This document shows positions 18,255-27,700 of a stretch of 64,000 nt of DNA, one piece after another. The translations under genes and the position numbers were made by a program. Source of the DNA: Calothrix membranacea FACHB-236 (GTDB lineage Bacteria; Cyanobacteriota; Cyanobacteriia; Cyanobacteriales; Nostocaceae); NCBI RefSeq assembly GCF_014696315.1, contig NZ_JACJPX010000033.1:28403-92402 (forward strand), in the 5' to 3' direction. The notes under the pieces are model-generated. The model searched no databases. It saw only the letters and a list, made by a program, of their open reading frames with translations, and was not told the origin of the DNA. How positions within the stretch are numbered: position 1 is the stretch's first letter; the number at the start of each line of letters is the position of its first letter.

Positions 18255-18791
18255 ATGCAAACCAAGATTTACAGGAGTTGGCTAAATCGCTCAGGTAATG
18301 GCTTTACAAGTTTAGTGTTAATATTGGTAACTTTATTTTCTTGGTCGTCACCAGTTAATATTGACTCCAAATTTGCTCAAGCCAGTGCTGCTGCAATAGA
18401 TAATCAGCAAAAAGTAGCTCAACCTCAAAAAAAATCCCCAACTCGTTGGATTGAAATTGACTTATCTAAGCAACGTTTATTTGCTTGGGAAGGTAAAAAG
18501 CTAGTTTACTCATACCGTATTTCTACTGGTAAACGCGCAACCCCTACACCCAAAGGTAAATTTGCAATTAATTCTAAGTATCGCCTTAACCGAATGCGGG
18601 GCGAAGACTACGACATTCCTGATGTCCCTTATGCTATGTATTTTTATGAAGGCTATGCCATTCACGGTGCTTACTGGCATAACAATTTTGGTACTCCAGT
18701 TAGCCACGGTTGTGTAAACTTGCGAGTTAAGCAAGCTCGTCAACTGTACAACTGGGCAAAAGTTGGGACTTTAGTAGTAGTACATAAATAG
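18255..18791 (+). CDS. L,D-transpeptidase (YkuD domain), paralogue
   Basis: Protein of 178 residues with an N-terminal signal segment ([19 protein letters not shown]) and a YkuD domain with [46 protein letters not shown] and the catalytic SHGCVNL. It shares most domain blocks with the gene at 16979, so the two arose by duplication. They differ in the signal peptide and linker. AAGGTGAG lies 6 nt before the ATG. The long gap upstream suggests independent regulation. Periplasmic, acting on peptidoglycan. Confidence 0.9.
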   Translation: MQTKIYRSWLNRSGNGFTSLVLILVTLFSWSSPVNIDSKFAQASAAAIDNQQKVAQPQKKSPTRWIEIDLSKQRLFAWEGKKLVYSYRISTGKRATPTPKGKFAINSKYRLNRMRGEDYDIPDVPYAMYFYEGYAIHGAYWHNNFGTPVSHGCVNLRVKQARQLYNWAKVGTLVVVHK

Positions 18792-18819
18792 ATCTTTTCT
18801 CAAAATCTGATTCCCATAA

Positions 18820-18900
18820 GATGCGTTGGCGCGTTCGCGTAGCGTCTCGTAGAGAAGCAACTTGTCATCAGACATCGCTGCGTCTATGCGGCGTAGCTCA
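18820..18900. repeat. Dispersed GC-rich repeat upstream of hisS
   Basis: GATGCGTTGGCGCGTTCGCG, then TAGCGTCTCGTAGAGAAG and CTGCGTCTATGCGGCGTAGC: GC-rich, partly palindromic DNA of the type dispersed in Nostocales genomes. Short open frames on both strands here are by-products. Confidence 0.55.
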
Positions 18901-19010
18901 TTCTCATCTAAAATCTGTCTTGAAAAGTTTGCAAGGGCGGGGGGAACCCGTCCAACGCACTGGCTCAACTTTTCGCAAAATCTCAAGTCTAAAACTGGTA
19001 GTGTAAGGTT

Positions 19011-20402
19011 ATGGCAAAAGGTGACAAGATTAATTTTTCTACCCCTAGCGGGTTTCCGGAGTTTCTTCCTAGTGAAAAACGCCTGGAAGTATATTTACTA
19101 GATATTATCCGCAGAGTTTTTGAAAGTTATGGGTTCACGCCCATCGAAACCCCTGCTGTAGAACGCTTAGAAGTACTACAAGCAAAAGGGAATCAGGGTG
19201 ATAACATTATTTATGGTATCGACCCCATCCTGCCACCAAACCGCCAAGCAGAAAGAGACAAAGCAGGGGAAACTGGTTCTGAAGCTAGGGCTTTAAAATT
19301 CGATCAAACAGTTCCGTTAGCAGCATACATTGCCCGTCACCTCAACGAATTAACCTTTCCCTTTGCGCGCTATCAAATGGATGTTGTGTTTCGGGGTGAA
19401 CGCGCCAAAGATGGACGTTTCCGCCAATTTCGCCAATGTGATATTGATGTGGTGGCTCGCAGTCAACTCAGCTTGCTTTATGATGCTCAGATGCCTGCAA
19501 TTATTACCGAGATATTTGAAGCCATTAATATTGGTGATTTTATCATTCGGATAAATAACCGCAAAATTCTCACAGGATTTTTTCAATCTTTAGGCATAGC
19601 TGAAAATCAAATTAAAACTTGTATTAGTATTATCGATGATTTAGAGAAAATTGGTGAAGCCAAAGTCAAACAAAAATTAGACAAAGAAGGCATTTCACCA
19701 GAGCAAACCCAAAACATTATTGAGTTTATTAATATTAAAGGTAGTGTAGATGAAGTATTAGATAAACTCAAACATCTGTCACAAAATCTCCCCGATGCCG
19801 AACAATTTAATCTAGGTGTTAACGAAATCGAAACTGTAATTGCCGGAGTAAGGAATTTGGGCGTTCCCGAAAAACGTTTCTGTATTGATTTATCAATTGC
19901 TCGAGGTTTGAATTACTATACTGGCACAGTTTACGAAACAACTCTCATCGGACATGAAGCTTTAGGCAGTATCTGTTCTGGTGGCAGATATGAAGAATTA
20001 GTGGGAATGTTTATCGGTGAGAAAATGCCTGGTGTCGGCATTTCCATTGGCTTAACTCGCTTAATTAGTCGCTTGCTAAAAGCCGATATTTTAAAGACTC
20101 TACCTGCAACCCCAGCGCAATTAGTAGTAGTAAATATGCAAGAAGATTTGATGCCAACTTATTTAAAAGTTTCGCAACAGTTGCGCCAAGCTGGCATTAA
20201 CGTAGTTACAAACTTTGAAAAGCGCCCTTTAGGTAAACAATTCCAAGCAGCAGACAAGCAAGGAATTAGATTTTGTGTAATTATTGGTGCTGACGAAGCA
20301 GCAGCACAAAAATCATCGCTGAAAGATTTGCAAACAGGCGAACAAGTAGAAGTTAGTTTAGAAAACTTAGCAGAGGAAGTCAAAAGCAGACTAGGTAATT
20401 AA
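19011..20402 (+). CDS. hisS: Histidine--tRNA ligase
   Basis: Class II aminoacyl-tRNA synthetase of 463 residues that charges tRNA-His. Motif 1 region SYGFTPIETPAVER, motif 2 FARYQMDVVFRGERAKDGRFRQFRQCD, the histidine-A motif ARGLNYYTGTVYET with its catalytic arginine, and motif 3 GVGISIGLTRLISRLL are all present. The C-terminal anticodon-binding domain is from about residue 365 (AQLVVVNMQEDLMPTYLKV onward). The protein matches the long HisRS form of Nostoc-type cyanobacteria, and nothing suggests a HisZ-like inactive paralogue. Start ATG 19011 follows TAAGGTT. Cytosolic. Confidence 0.95.
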   Translation: MAKGDKINFSTPSGFPEFLPSEKRLEVYLLDIIRRVFESYGFTPIETPAVERLEVLQAKGNQGDNIIYGIDPILPPNRQAERDKAGETGSEARALKFDQTVPLAAYIARHLNELTFPFARYQMDVVFRGERAKDGRFRQFRQCDIDVVARSQLSLLYDAQMPAIITEIFEAINIGDFIIRINNRKILTGFFQSLGIAENQIKTCISIIDDLEKIGEAKVKQKLDKEGISPEQTQNIIEFINIKGSVDEVLDKLKHLSQNLPDAEQFNLGVNEIETVIAGVRNLGVPEKRFCIDLSIARGLNYYTGTVYETTLIGHEALGSICSGGRYEELVGMFIGEKMPGVGISIGLTRLISRLLKADILKTLPATPAQLVVVNMQEDLMPTYLKVSQQLRQAGINVVTNFEKRPLGKQFQAADKQGIRFCVIIGADEAAAQKSSLKDLQTGEQVEVSLENLAEEVKSRLGN

Positions 20403-20483
20403 AAATTTATTTACAATGTGAAGTGCGTTAAAAACTTGACGCACTATATCATTTTAAGTATTGAGTGTGTAAATCCTAAATTC

Positions 20484-21386
20484 ATGAACAACCAATACAA
20501 TTCTGAAAGAGAAGACGAGGCTGATGACTTTTTGCATATAGCCCCTGTTAAGGAAGATTGGGGTGGAGATGGAAGAGGGAGGATGAACTTATCAGGAAGA
20601 TGTACAGCTATCTCCAAAGAATACTTACCTCGTCAATATCAATTTTTTGACACAAATACTGTACCAGAAGAACAAGGTTGGCGAATTAAAGGAATGCCGG
20701 ATGATGTAGCACCTGGCAGCCGTAGATTATTAACTTGGAATGAGTTTGGTGCTTCGACATCCAGAGTTATTTTACAATCAGAATTTAAAGCCCCATCTGG
20801 TATATTTACATCTGACTTAGAGCTTTTTGTACTCAAGGGTAAAATTCAAATTGGTGAATGGCAACTTACTAAGCATTGCTATTCTTTTATTCCCGCAGGA
20901 GTGAAGTTAGGTGATTGGCAAGTACTAGGCGGTGAAGAAGTTGAAATTCTTTGGATGGAAAACGGCAATGCACAATATAGAAATCTACAAGATAATCATC
21001 CAAATACTAAGTTAAATGAATTTATCCCAGTATTAGATAGTAAGTTATTACCTTGGGGTAAAACAGACACAGTTCAATTTGAGGTAGCGAAGAAAAAATA
21101 TTTGCGGAAAGATGCTAACGGGGGTGGAGTGTGGCTACTAGCTATTTTGCCTCATTATGACGGTCTCAAGCAAATTATACAATCATACAATGAAGAGGCA
21201 TATGGTTTATTTGGATATGTTGAAATGGGAAAATACTGTTTTGGAAAGGATCACTTTGGCTATAGTCCTAGCTTTAGTACTCTTCCTCGACATATATCAG
21301 ATGATGGCGGCTTATTCTTTATTCGAGTTGATAGGGATTTATCAAAAGTAGGTACAGTTTTATCATATGAACCTGGAGATACCTAA
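20484..21386 (+). CDS. Cupin-like protein (DUF4437-type), unknown substrate
   Basis: Protein of 300 residues starting MNNQYNSEREDEADDFLH. A beta-rich cupin-like core is visible: WNEFGASTSRVILQSEFKAP, SGIFTSDLELFVLKGKIQIGEWQL, CYSFIPAGVKLGDWQVLGGEEVEILWMENG, then a second similar half (LLAILPHYDGLKQIIQSYNEEAYGLFGYVEMGKYCFG). The usual cupin metal histidines are not obvious. The frame opens at a GTG 20418, but the ATG at 20484 looks more natural. Its stop overlaps the next start by one base (TAATG), so it is translationally coupled to the exported ABM-like gene. Confidence 0.6.
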   Translation: MNNQYNSEREDEADDFLHIAPVKEDWGGDGRGRMNLSGRCTAISKEYLPRQYQFFDTNTVPEEQGWRIKGMPDDVAPGSRRLLTWNEFGASTSRVILQSEFKAPSGIFTSDLELFVLKGKIQIGEWQLTKHCYSFIPAGVKLGDWQVLGGEEVEILWMENGNAQYRNLQDNHPNTKLNEFIPVLDSKLLPWGKTDTVQFEVAKKKYLRKDANGGGVWLLAILPHYDGLKQIIQSYNEEAYGLFGYVEMGKYCFGKDHFGYSPSFSTLPRHISDDGGLFFIRVDRDLSKVGTVLSYEPGDT

Positions 21387-21844
21387 TGATTAGATCAAGT
21401 AATTTTGGTATTCTTTCTGGATTGATAGTTTCAGCTTTGATTTTCACCTTTTCTGCTTTTGTAGAGCCTGGAAATTTTGCAGTATCAGCTGAACCCGTAC
21501 CAAATAATTCTGCTAATACCCAATCCAAGAAAGTTGTGGCACGGATTTGGCATGGTACAACTCCGGCATCGAAAGCAGATGAATACTATACCTATTTGGT
21601 AGAAGCAGGAATTAAAAAAATCGAGTCAATTCTTGGTAATTTGGGGACGCAAGTACTTCGTCGCACTAATGGCAATAATACAGAATTTACTGTGATTTCT
21701 TACTGGGAATCACGAGATGCAATTCGTAAGTTTGCTGGTAACGACATTGAAAAAGTCAGACCTCTTCCTAGAGATAACGAATATCTCATCAACCCTGAAA
21801 CCACAGTTAAACACTTTGATGTCATGATAGACGATCGCAAATAA
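21386..21844 (+). CDS. Exported ABM-like (dimeric alpha/beta barrel) protein
   Basis: Protein of 152 residues. The N-terminal signal sequence (GILSGLIVSALIFTFSAFVEPGNFAVSA, about 8-35) precedes a domain with VVARIWHGTTPASKADEYYTYLVEAGIKK, FTVISYWESRDAIRKFAG and KVRPLPRDNEYLINPETTVKHFDV, the layout of antibiotic-biosynthesis-monooxygenase-like or heme-degrading-like folds. Enzymatic activity is unproven. It is coupled to the cupin gene by a one-base overlap. Directly after its TAA stop, in the same frame, an 8-copy 21-nt array begins and stays open for 66 codons to TAG at 22043-22045 (see findings). Confidence 0.7.
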   Translation: MIRSSNFGILSGLIVSALIFTFSAFVEPGNFAVSAEPVPNNSANTQSKKVVARIWHGTTPASKADEYYTYLVEAGIKKIESILGNLGTQVLRRTNGNNTEFTVISYWESRDAIRKFAGNDIEKVRPLPRDNEYLINPETTVKHFDVMIDDRK

Positions 21845-21850
21845 TTTCAG

Positions 21851-22018
21851 GTCGTTACATTAGCAATGTCAGTGGTTGCATTAACAATGTCAGTCGTTGC
21901 ATTAACAATGTCAACCGATACATTAGCAATGTCAGTCGTTACATTAACAATGTCAACCGATACATTAACAATGTCAGTCGTTACATTAGCAATGTTAACC
22001 GATACATTAACAATGCTG
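21851..22018. repeat. 21-nt tandem array (8 copies)
   Basis: Eight head-to-tail 21-nt units of two kinds, GTCGTTACATTAACAATGTCA-like (A, first 20 bases given as GTCGTTACATTAACAATGTC) and ACCGATACATTAACAATGTC-like (B), in the order A A A B A B A B. In the frame of the preceding gene they encode heptads VVTLAMS / TDTLTMS. A 59-codon frame with an ATG at 21866 ends at 22045. Confidence 0.9.
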
Positions 22019-22133
22019 ATGAAGCAACTTGTGTGTACACCTTAGCCCCGCAAGCAGGGCGGGGATGTTTGTTAGATATTTTGGCTGTAGACAATACTGG
22101 GGTGGGGTAATGCGGATCTTGATTAGCCGATGA

Positions 22134-22949
22134 TTAATTTTGCAGAAAATTGACTAATAATTTTAATATTTCTGTTGACATTTGATTTACCATCCACAGG
22201 TTTCCGCCTTCTAATTCCACACTTTGACTATGAGAAATTACTTCCTTGAGCCAAGATTGATTCTCTGCTTTGGCTAAACCAGCTTTTTCTAATGGTTCTA
22301 ATACCTTGTCTCCCGACATAATCAAAGTCGGAGAGTTAATTAAACGAAATCTTTCTGGAGCCGAAAGACAATAGTTTGCTACTGCAACACCAGGATATAT
22401 AGTAGAACCGAAAGATTTTAAATCATCTAAAACACAACGGTGATTTAACTCTCCTGTGCCGACATAATTTGCTCGAGCTAGCCATCTTTTCATCAAATGA
22501 GAGCCATCTTCTTGCACTTGATATCCCTGAGAATATTGCTGGAGAATTTTGTCTTGTTCTTCTGCATCAAATCCAACTACATTACAGAGAATGAGTTTTT
22601 GGACTCGTTCTGGATAGGCAGCTGCAACTTCTCCAGCAATATAACCCCCTGTCAGACTACCGAAAATGCTGGCTTTTTTTATGCCTAACTCGTCCAAAAG
22701 TGCGATCGCATTTTTGGCATAGTCTGCAACGGAGTAAACTCTGGGTGGTTTGTCGGAATCACCCAACCCCATTAAATCCATTGCAATTACTAAGTTCGTG
22801 GCTGCCAAACTCGGCATCAATTCTTTAAATTCATCACTACTGCGGGGAGTCATGTGCAGTAAAAGTATTGCTTCACCTTCTCCACCTATACGGTAAAGAA
22901 TTTGTCCATCTTCTGTATCTAAAAAAGCTCTTTTGATACGTTGGCTCAT
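22134..22949 (-). CDS. Alpha/beta-hydrolase fold protein, probable pseudoenzyme
   Basis: Protein of 271 residues with the alpha/beta-hydrolase layout: GEGEAILLLHMTPRSSDEF, LVIAMDLMGLGDSDKPP, YAKNAIALLDELGIKKASIFGSLTGGYIAGEVAAAYPERVQKLIL and SPTLIMSGDKVLEP. At the nucleophile elbow GSLTGG stands where GHSxGG is usual, so leucine occupies the serine position. At the C-terminus GGNLWMVNQ stands where GHxxxxEQ is usual, replacing the histidine by asparagine. The oxyanion HG is HM. Normal hydrolase activity is therefore unlikely. It lies 26 nt downstream of an amidohydrolase gene on the same strand, with AGGAAG before the ATG, so the two form an operon. Confidence 0.8.
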   Translation of the reverse strand: MSQRIKRAFLDTEDGQILYRIGGEGEAILLLHMTPRSSDEFKELMPSLAATNLVIAMDLMGLGDSDKPPRVYSVADYAKNAIALLDELGIKKASIFGSLTGGYIAGEVAAAYPERVQKLILCNVVGFDAEEQDKILQQYSQGYQVQEDGSHLMKRWLARANYVGTGELNHRCVLDDLKSFGSTIYPGVAVANYCLSAPERFRLINSPTLIMSGDKVLEPLEKAGLAKAENQSWLKEVISHSQSVELEGGNLWMVNQMSTEILKLLVNFLQN

Positions 22950-22975
22950 TTTTTATACTTCCTAGGACGATACAA

Positions 22976-24463
22976 CTAAGTATTTAAGCCACTATGGGAA
23001 CGTTTCAAATAACGTCCAGTAGGCGAACCTAAAACTTGACCATTGTTGTAAATCAAATTTCCCCGTAAAAAGGTACTCTTCACCTTACCAGTTAACTCTA
23101 CACCTTCAAAAGGTGTGTAACCTTGTTGTGATTTCGACTCAACCGCACGTACCACAAAGCTTTCAGTGGGATTTACTAATACTAAATCCGCATCATAACC
23201 AATAGCAATATCCCCTTTTTCTAACAAGCCAAAACGCCTTGATGGGTTCCAAGATAGTAACTTAGCCATGTGGTTGTAAGACATTCCTCGCTTACTTCCT
23301 TCACTGACAACACCAGAAAGTAAATATTCCGTACCACCAAAACCAGATTTGGCTAACCAAATATTATTCGGGGATTTTGCACTGCGTTTTTGTTCAGCAG
23401 AACAGCAAGCATGATCGCTAACTATCCAATCTACTTGATGATTGAGTACTGCTTGCCATAAATATTCCACATCAGCACGGGGACGAATTGGGGGGTTAAC
23501 TTTTGCCCAAGTACTATTAGGAGTATCGACATCTAAGAGTAAATGTCCTACAGTAACTTCGCGCCGAAAATTAATATGAGGAAAAGCAGTTTGCATAGTT
23601 AAAGCTGCTTCCATTGCTTTCCGCGAACTGAGATGTAATAAATTGATATTTGCACAGTTGGTTTCATGTGCTAAATATGAAGCGATGCAAATTGCTAAAC
23701 CTTCGGAATGTGGCGGACGGGCTGCACTGTATGCTTTTAGTCCACTCAGGCTAGTATCATTTTCAACTATTTTGGTGTAGGCATTAAGAATTTCTGCTAC
23801 TTCGCAATGCAAACTCAAACTAATAGTATCTCGCGCTGCTGGATGTGCTTCCATTAAGCGAGTGAGTCCGCGCATAATAAATTCAAAATGGGCAAAGTCA
23901 TAGCGTTCCTCTTTATTAATCATTAAAAAGAGATTTTGCTGGTCTGATAAACCATGCAAACCATAACCACCATAAAACATAAAAATTTTAAACGAAGATA
24001 CCCCATGTTCTTCATAGAGTAGTGGGATTTCTTCAATATGCTGTTTAGCTATAGGTGCAATGTGGTAACTATAATCAACAAAAAAATTACCTGCAGATAA
24101 TGCCAATACTTCTGGAAAAAAATCTTTGTAAGCGCCGCCTTTATTGAGATAATACTGCCCTGTGCGAATGTAATTTAAGCTTGTAGTTACGCCTCCCATT
24201 GCAGCAGCTTTACTTTCTGTTACAGCATCTTGATCTAGAGGTTGATAGATACCAATGTGCATATGGGCATCAACAACTCCAGGAAATCCTAGCAAGTTTT
24301 GGGCATCAAATACTTGTTGACTTTTATCTGGGCTAATATGAGGAGAAATCTCGATAAATTTCCCATCCTTAATGCCTAAATCTAGTAGTTCGACCGTATC
24401 ATTATGAGGACGAACTACGCGCACATTTTTGATAATTAAATCTAATAGAAAAGCTTCAGACAT
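22976..24463 (-). CDS. Dihydropyrimidinase/allantoinase/dihydroorotase-type amidohydrolase
   Basis: Metal-dependent cyclic-amidohydrolase of 495 residues. The binuclear-metal ligands are all visible: HxH in VVDAHMHIGIY, the carboxylatable lysine in VSSFKIFMFYGG, SLHCEVAEI, LLHLSSRKAME, and the aspartate in IVSDHACCSAEQK. The C-terminal beta-sandwich returns in GDIAIGYDADLVLVNPTESF and VKSTFLRGNLIYNNGQVLG. The substrate (hydantoin, dihydropyrimidine, allantoin or another) cannot be read from sequence. ATG 24463 has GAGG 6 nt upstream and is preferred to TTG 24475. It is the first gene of an operon with the alpha/beta-hydrolase-fold gene. Confidence 0.85.
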   Translation of the reverse strand: MSEAFLLDLIIKNVRVVRPHNDTVELLDLGIKDGKFIEISPHISPDKSQQVFDAQNLLGFPGVVDAHMHIGIYQPLDQDAVTESKAAAMGGVTTSLNYIRTGQYYLNKGGAYKDFFPEVLALSAGNFFVDYSYHIAPIAKQHIEEIPLLYEEHGVSSFKIFMFYGGYGLHGLSDQQNLFLMINKEERYDFAHFEFIMRGLTRLMEAHPAARDTISLSLHCEVAEILNAYTKIVENDTSLSGLKAYSAARPPHSEGLAICIASYLAHETNCANINLLHLSSRKAMEAALTMQTAFPHINFRREVTVGHLLLDVDTPNSTWAKVNPPIRPRADVEYLWQAVLNHQVDWIVSDHACCSAEQKRSAKSPNNIWLAKSGFGGTEYLLSGVVSEGSKRGMSYNHMAKLLSWNPSRRFGLLEKGDIAIGYDADLVLVNPTESFVVRAVESKSQQGYTPFEGVELTGKVKSTFLRGNLIYNNGQVLGSPTGRYLKRSHSGLNT

Positions 24464-24714
24464 AGTAGACCTCAAAGTTAAATTAGTATAGTACTCAAAG
24501 TTGATATCAGTACAAAAAATGTAATTTTATTCAACCATTGTACAAGTTAAGCTTATATAGCAATCTCGATTTGATTCCGGAAATGACTTGGGTGATGAGC
24601 TTAGTACAAGCCAAGTAGAAAAATTTATACTGTAAATTTAGTTACTTATTGTGATTAACACTTGCTTGATGGGCAAACTTAACTGAGAAGTTATCAAAGA
24701 GTTAGGTTTTGCTG
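24464..24714. promoter_or_regulatory. Divergent promoter region
   Basis: A gap of 251 nt separates the divergent amidohydrolase operon (minus) and the giant kinase gene (plus), so both promoters must lie here. I see no clear operator palindrome. Confidence 0.4.
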
Positions 24715-27700
24715 ATGAACATGGTGGCTGATGGCACTGTAGCGATCGCTGGTTACTCAATTACAAAACCAATTTATGCGGGTACGCGAACACTGATATA
24801 TCAAGCAAACCGCAACATAGATCAAATGCCCGTAGTCATCAAACTGATGCGGAATGAATACCCCAGTTTTAACGAAATTGTTCAGTTCCGTAACCAGTAC
24901 ACCATTACCAAAAACTTAGACTTACCGGGAATTCTCAAAATTTACAGTCTGGAAGCATATCGCAATGGTTATGCCCTGATCATGGAAGATATGGGGGGCA
25001 TTTCTCTTAAAGATTGGATAGTACAAAAACAAGGCGACATTATCGATGATTTCCTCAGTGTTGCTATTCAAATTGCCACTCATTTAGAAGCCATACATCG
25101 CCACAGAGTTATCCACAAAGATATCAAACCTAGCAATATTCTAATTAATCCCCAAACCCATCAGATAAAACTGATTGATTTTACTGTTGCTTCTCTCTTA
25201 CCAAAGGAAACCCCCCAGCTACAAAATCCCAATATTTTAGAAGGAACTCTGGCATATATTTCTCCCGAACAAACTGGCAGAATGAATCGGGGCATAGATT
25301 ACCGCAGCGATTTTTATGCTTTAGGTGTGACTTTTTATGAACTGCTAACAGCGAGATTACCATTTTCATCTACCGATCCGATGGAGTTGTTACACTCCCA
25401 TATTGCCAAAATTGCCCCTCAAGTTCATACAATAAATCCATCTATTCCACTGACTATTTCTAATATTATTGCTAAATTAATGGCAAAAAATGCCGAAGAT
25501 AGATATCAGGGTGCTGCCGGATTAAGGCATGATTTAGAAATTTCTTTAGCTCAGTATCAAACAACAAAAAATATAGTTGAAATTCCCTTAGGCAGTCGGG
25601 ATATTTACGAGCATTTCTTGATTCCTGAAAAATTATATGGACGTACAAGCGCAGTTGAAACGCTACTCAAAGCATTTGACAGGGTGAGTACTGGTGCTAC
25701 AGAAATGCTGCTGGTTGCAGGTTGTTCGGGAATTGGTAAAACTGCTGTTATTAATGAAGTCCATAAACCGATTGTGCGGCAACGAGGTTATTTTATTAAA
25801 GGTAAATACGACCAATTTCAACGGAATATACCTTTTTTAGGATTTGTACAAGCTTTTCAAGATTTGATGAGTCAAATTCTGAGTGAAAGCGATACACAAA
25901 TAAAAGTTTGGCGTAGCAAGATTCTCTCGGCTGTGGGTGATAACGGGCAAGTGATTATTGATGTGATTCCGGGATTAGAAAATATTATCGGTAAACAACC
26001 GCTTGTTACGGAATTATCTGGTAACTCTGCTCAAAATCGGTTTAATTTATTATTTCAAAAATTTACGCAGGTTTTTACCACTCAAGAACATCCATTAGTC
26101 ATATTTTTAGATGATTTGCAATGGTCAGATTTAGCATCATTAAAACTTTTAGAACTATTGATGAATGATGCTGGTAGCTTATTGTTGATTGGCTGTTATC
26201 GTGATCATGAAGTGTCACCTGCTCATCCGTTAATTTTAACTGTGCAAGGAGTTAAAAAAACAGGTTTAACAGTTAACAAAATTACATTAAATAATCTCAG
26301 CCAAGCAGATATTAATCATTTAGTAGCTGATACATTGAGTTGTGATGAAATTGTGGCTCAACCCTTGGCCAATTTAGTTTATCAAAAAACTCAAGGTAAT
26401 CCATTTTTTGCTAGGCAATTTCTTAAATTTTTATACGAAGAAAAGCTCATTACTTTTGATAGCGATGCTAGATATTGGCAATGTGATATTGCTCAGGTAA
26501 AAGCCATTGCCATTATTGATGATGTAGTAGAATTTATGGCGCTGCAATTGCAAAAGTTACCACCAGCAACTCAAGATGTGTTGAAATTGGCGGCTTGTAT
26601 TGGCGCTCAGTTTGATTTAAACACATTAGCGATCGCATCTGCGCGATCGCCTGCAGCAACGGCTGCTGATTTGTGGAAAGCGCTACAGGATGGATTTTTG
26701 CTTCCCACGAGTGAAATCTATAAGTTCTTTACTGACGCTGATGATTTACCGACATCTGTTATTCCATCAGCGGCTAACCCAACTTATAAATTTTTGCACG
26801 ATCGCATCCATGAAGCTGCCTATTCCTTAATTCCTGACGAGCGCAAACAGTCTACCCACCTGAGAATTGGGCAGTTACTACTACAAAGTATACCTGTGTC
26901 AGAGCAGGAAGCCAGGATTTTTGATATTGTCAATCACCTGAATCGTGGTATCGAGGTAATTAGTACCACCGCACAACGTCAAGAACTCATCCTGCTTAAC
27001 TTCATGGCTGGGAAAAAAGCCAGAACTGCAACTGCTTATGGGGCGGCTGTTAACTATTTTGCGATCGCGAAAAGTCTGTTACCTGTCAACCACTGGCAAC
27101 GACAATATCATCTGAGTTTAGATATTTATCATGCTGCGGCTGAAGCCGCTTATCTTAGTGGCGATACTTCCCAAATGGAGCAACTGCTTGATGAGATTTT
27201 CCAAAATGCTGAATCTTTACTAGATACAATCACAGCTTACGAAATTAGGCTCAATAGCTATACCGTTAATCATCAACCCACACAATCAGTAGCGATGGGA
27301 TTAGAGGCTCTAAAACAATTAGGAGTCAAATTTCCCCAAAAAGTAACGAAATTACATATAATTTTAGCTTTGCTGCAAATCAAGCTAGCTTTAAGGCGTA
27401 AAAATATCCAGGATTTACTCAGACTACCTCCCATGCAAAACCCTACCGCTTTAGCAAAGATGTCTTTGTTAAGCAGTATCGTCACAGCTAGCTATATGTG
27501 CGAACCCAATTTACACCTACTGATTATTTTGAAACAGCTGGAACTGTCACTGCGCTATGGCAATTCTGCTTTCACCGCTACAGCTTACGCCGCCTATGGT
27601 TTTATTCTCTGCATGATGGGTGATATAGAAATTGGCTATCAATTTGGTGAACTAGGGCTGCGGTTAACAGAAAACGGTTTGGGTAAGCAATTTCGCACAG

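Noticed and set aside
19011..20402. HisS as a divergent second synthetase or HisZ
   Set aside because: All catalytic motifs are present and the sequence matches the usual long HisRS of Nostoc-type cyanobacteria.
21851..22018. CRISPR array
   Set aside because: Contiguous 21-nt units with no spacers.
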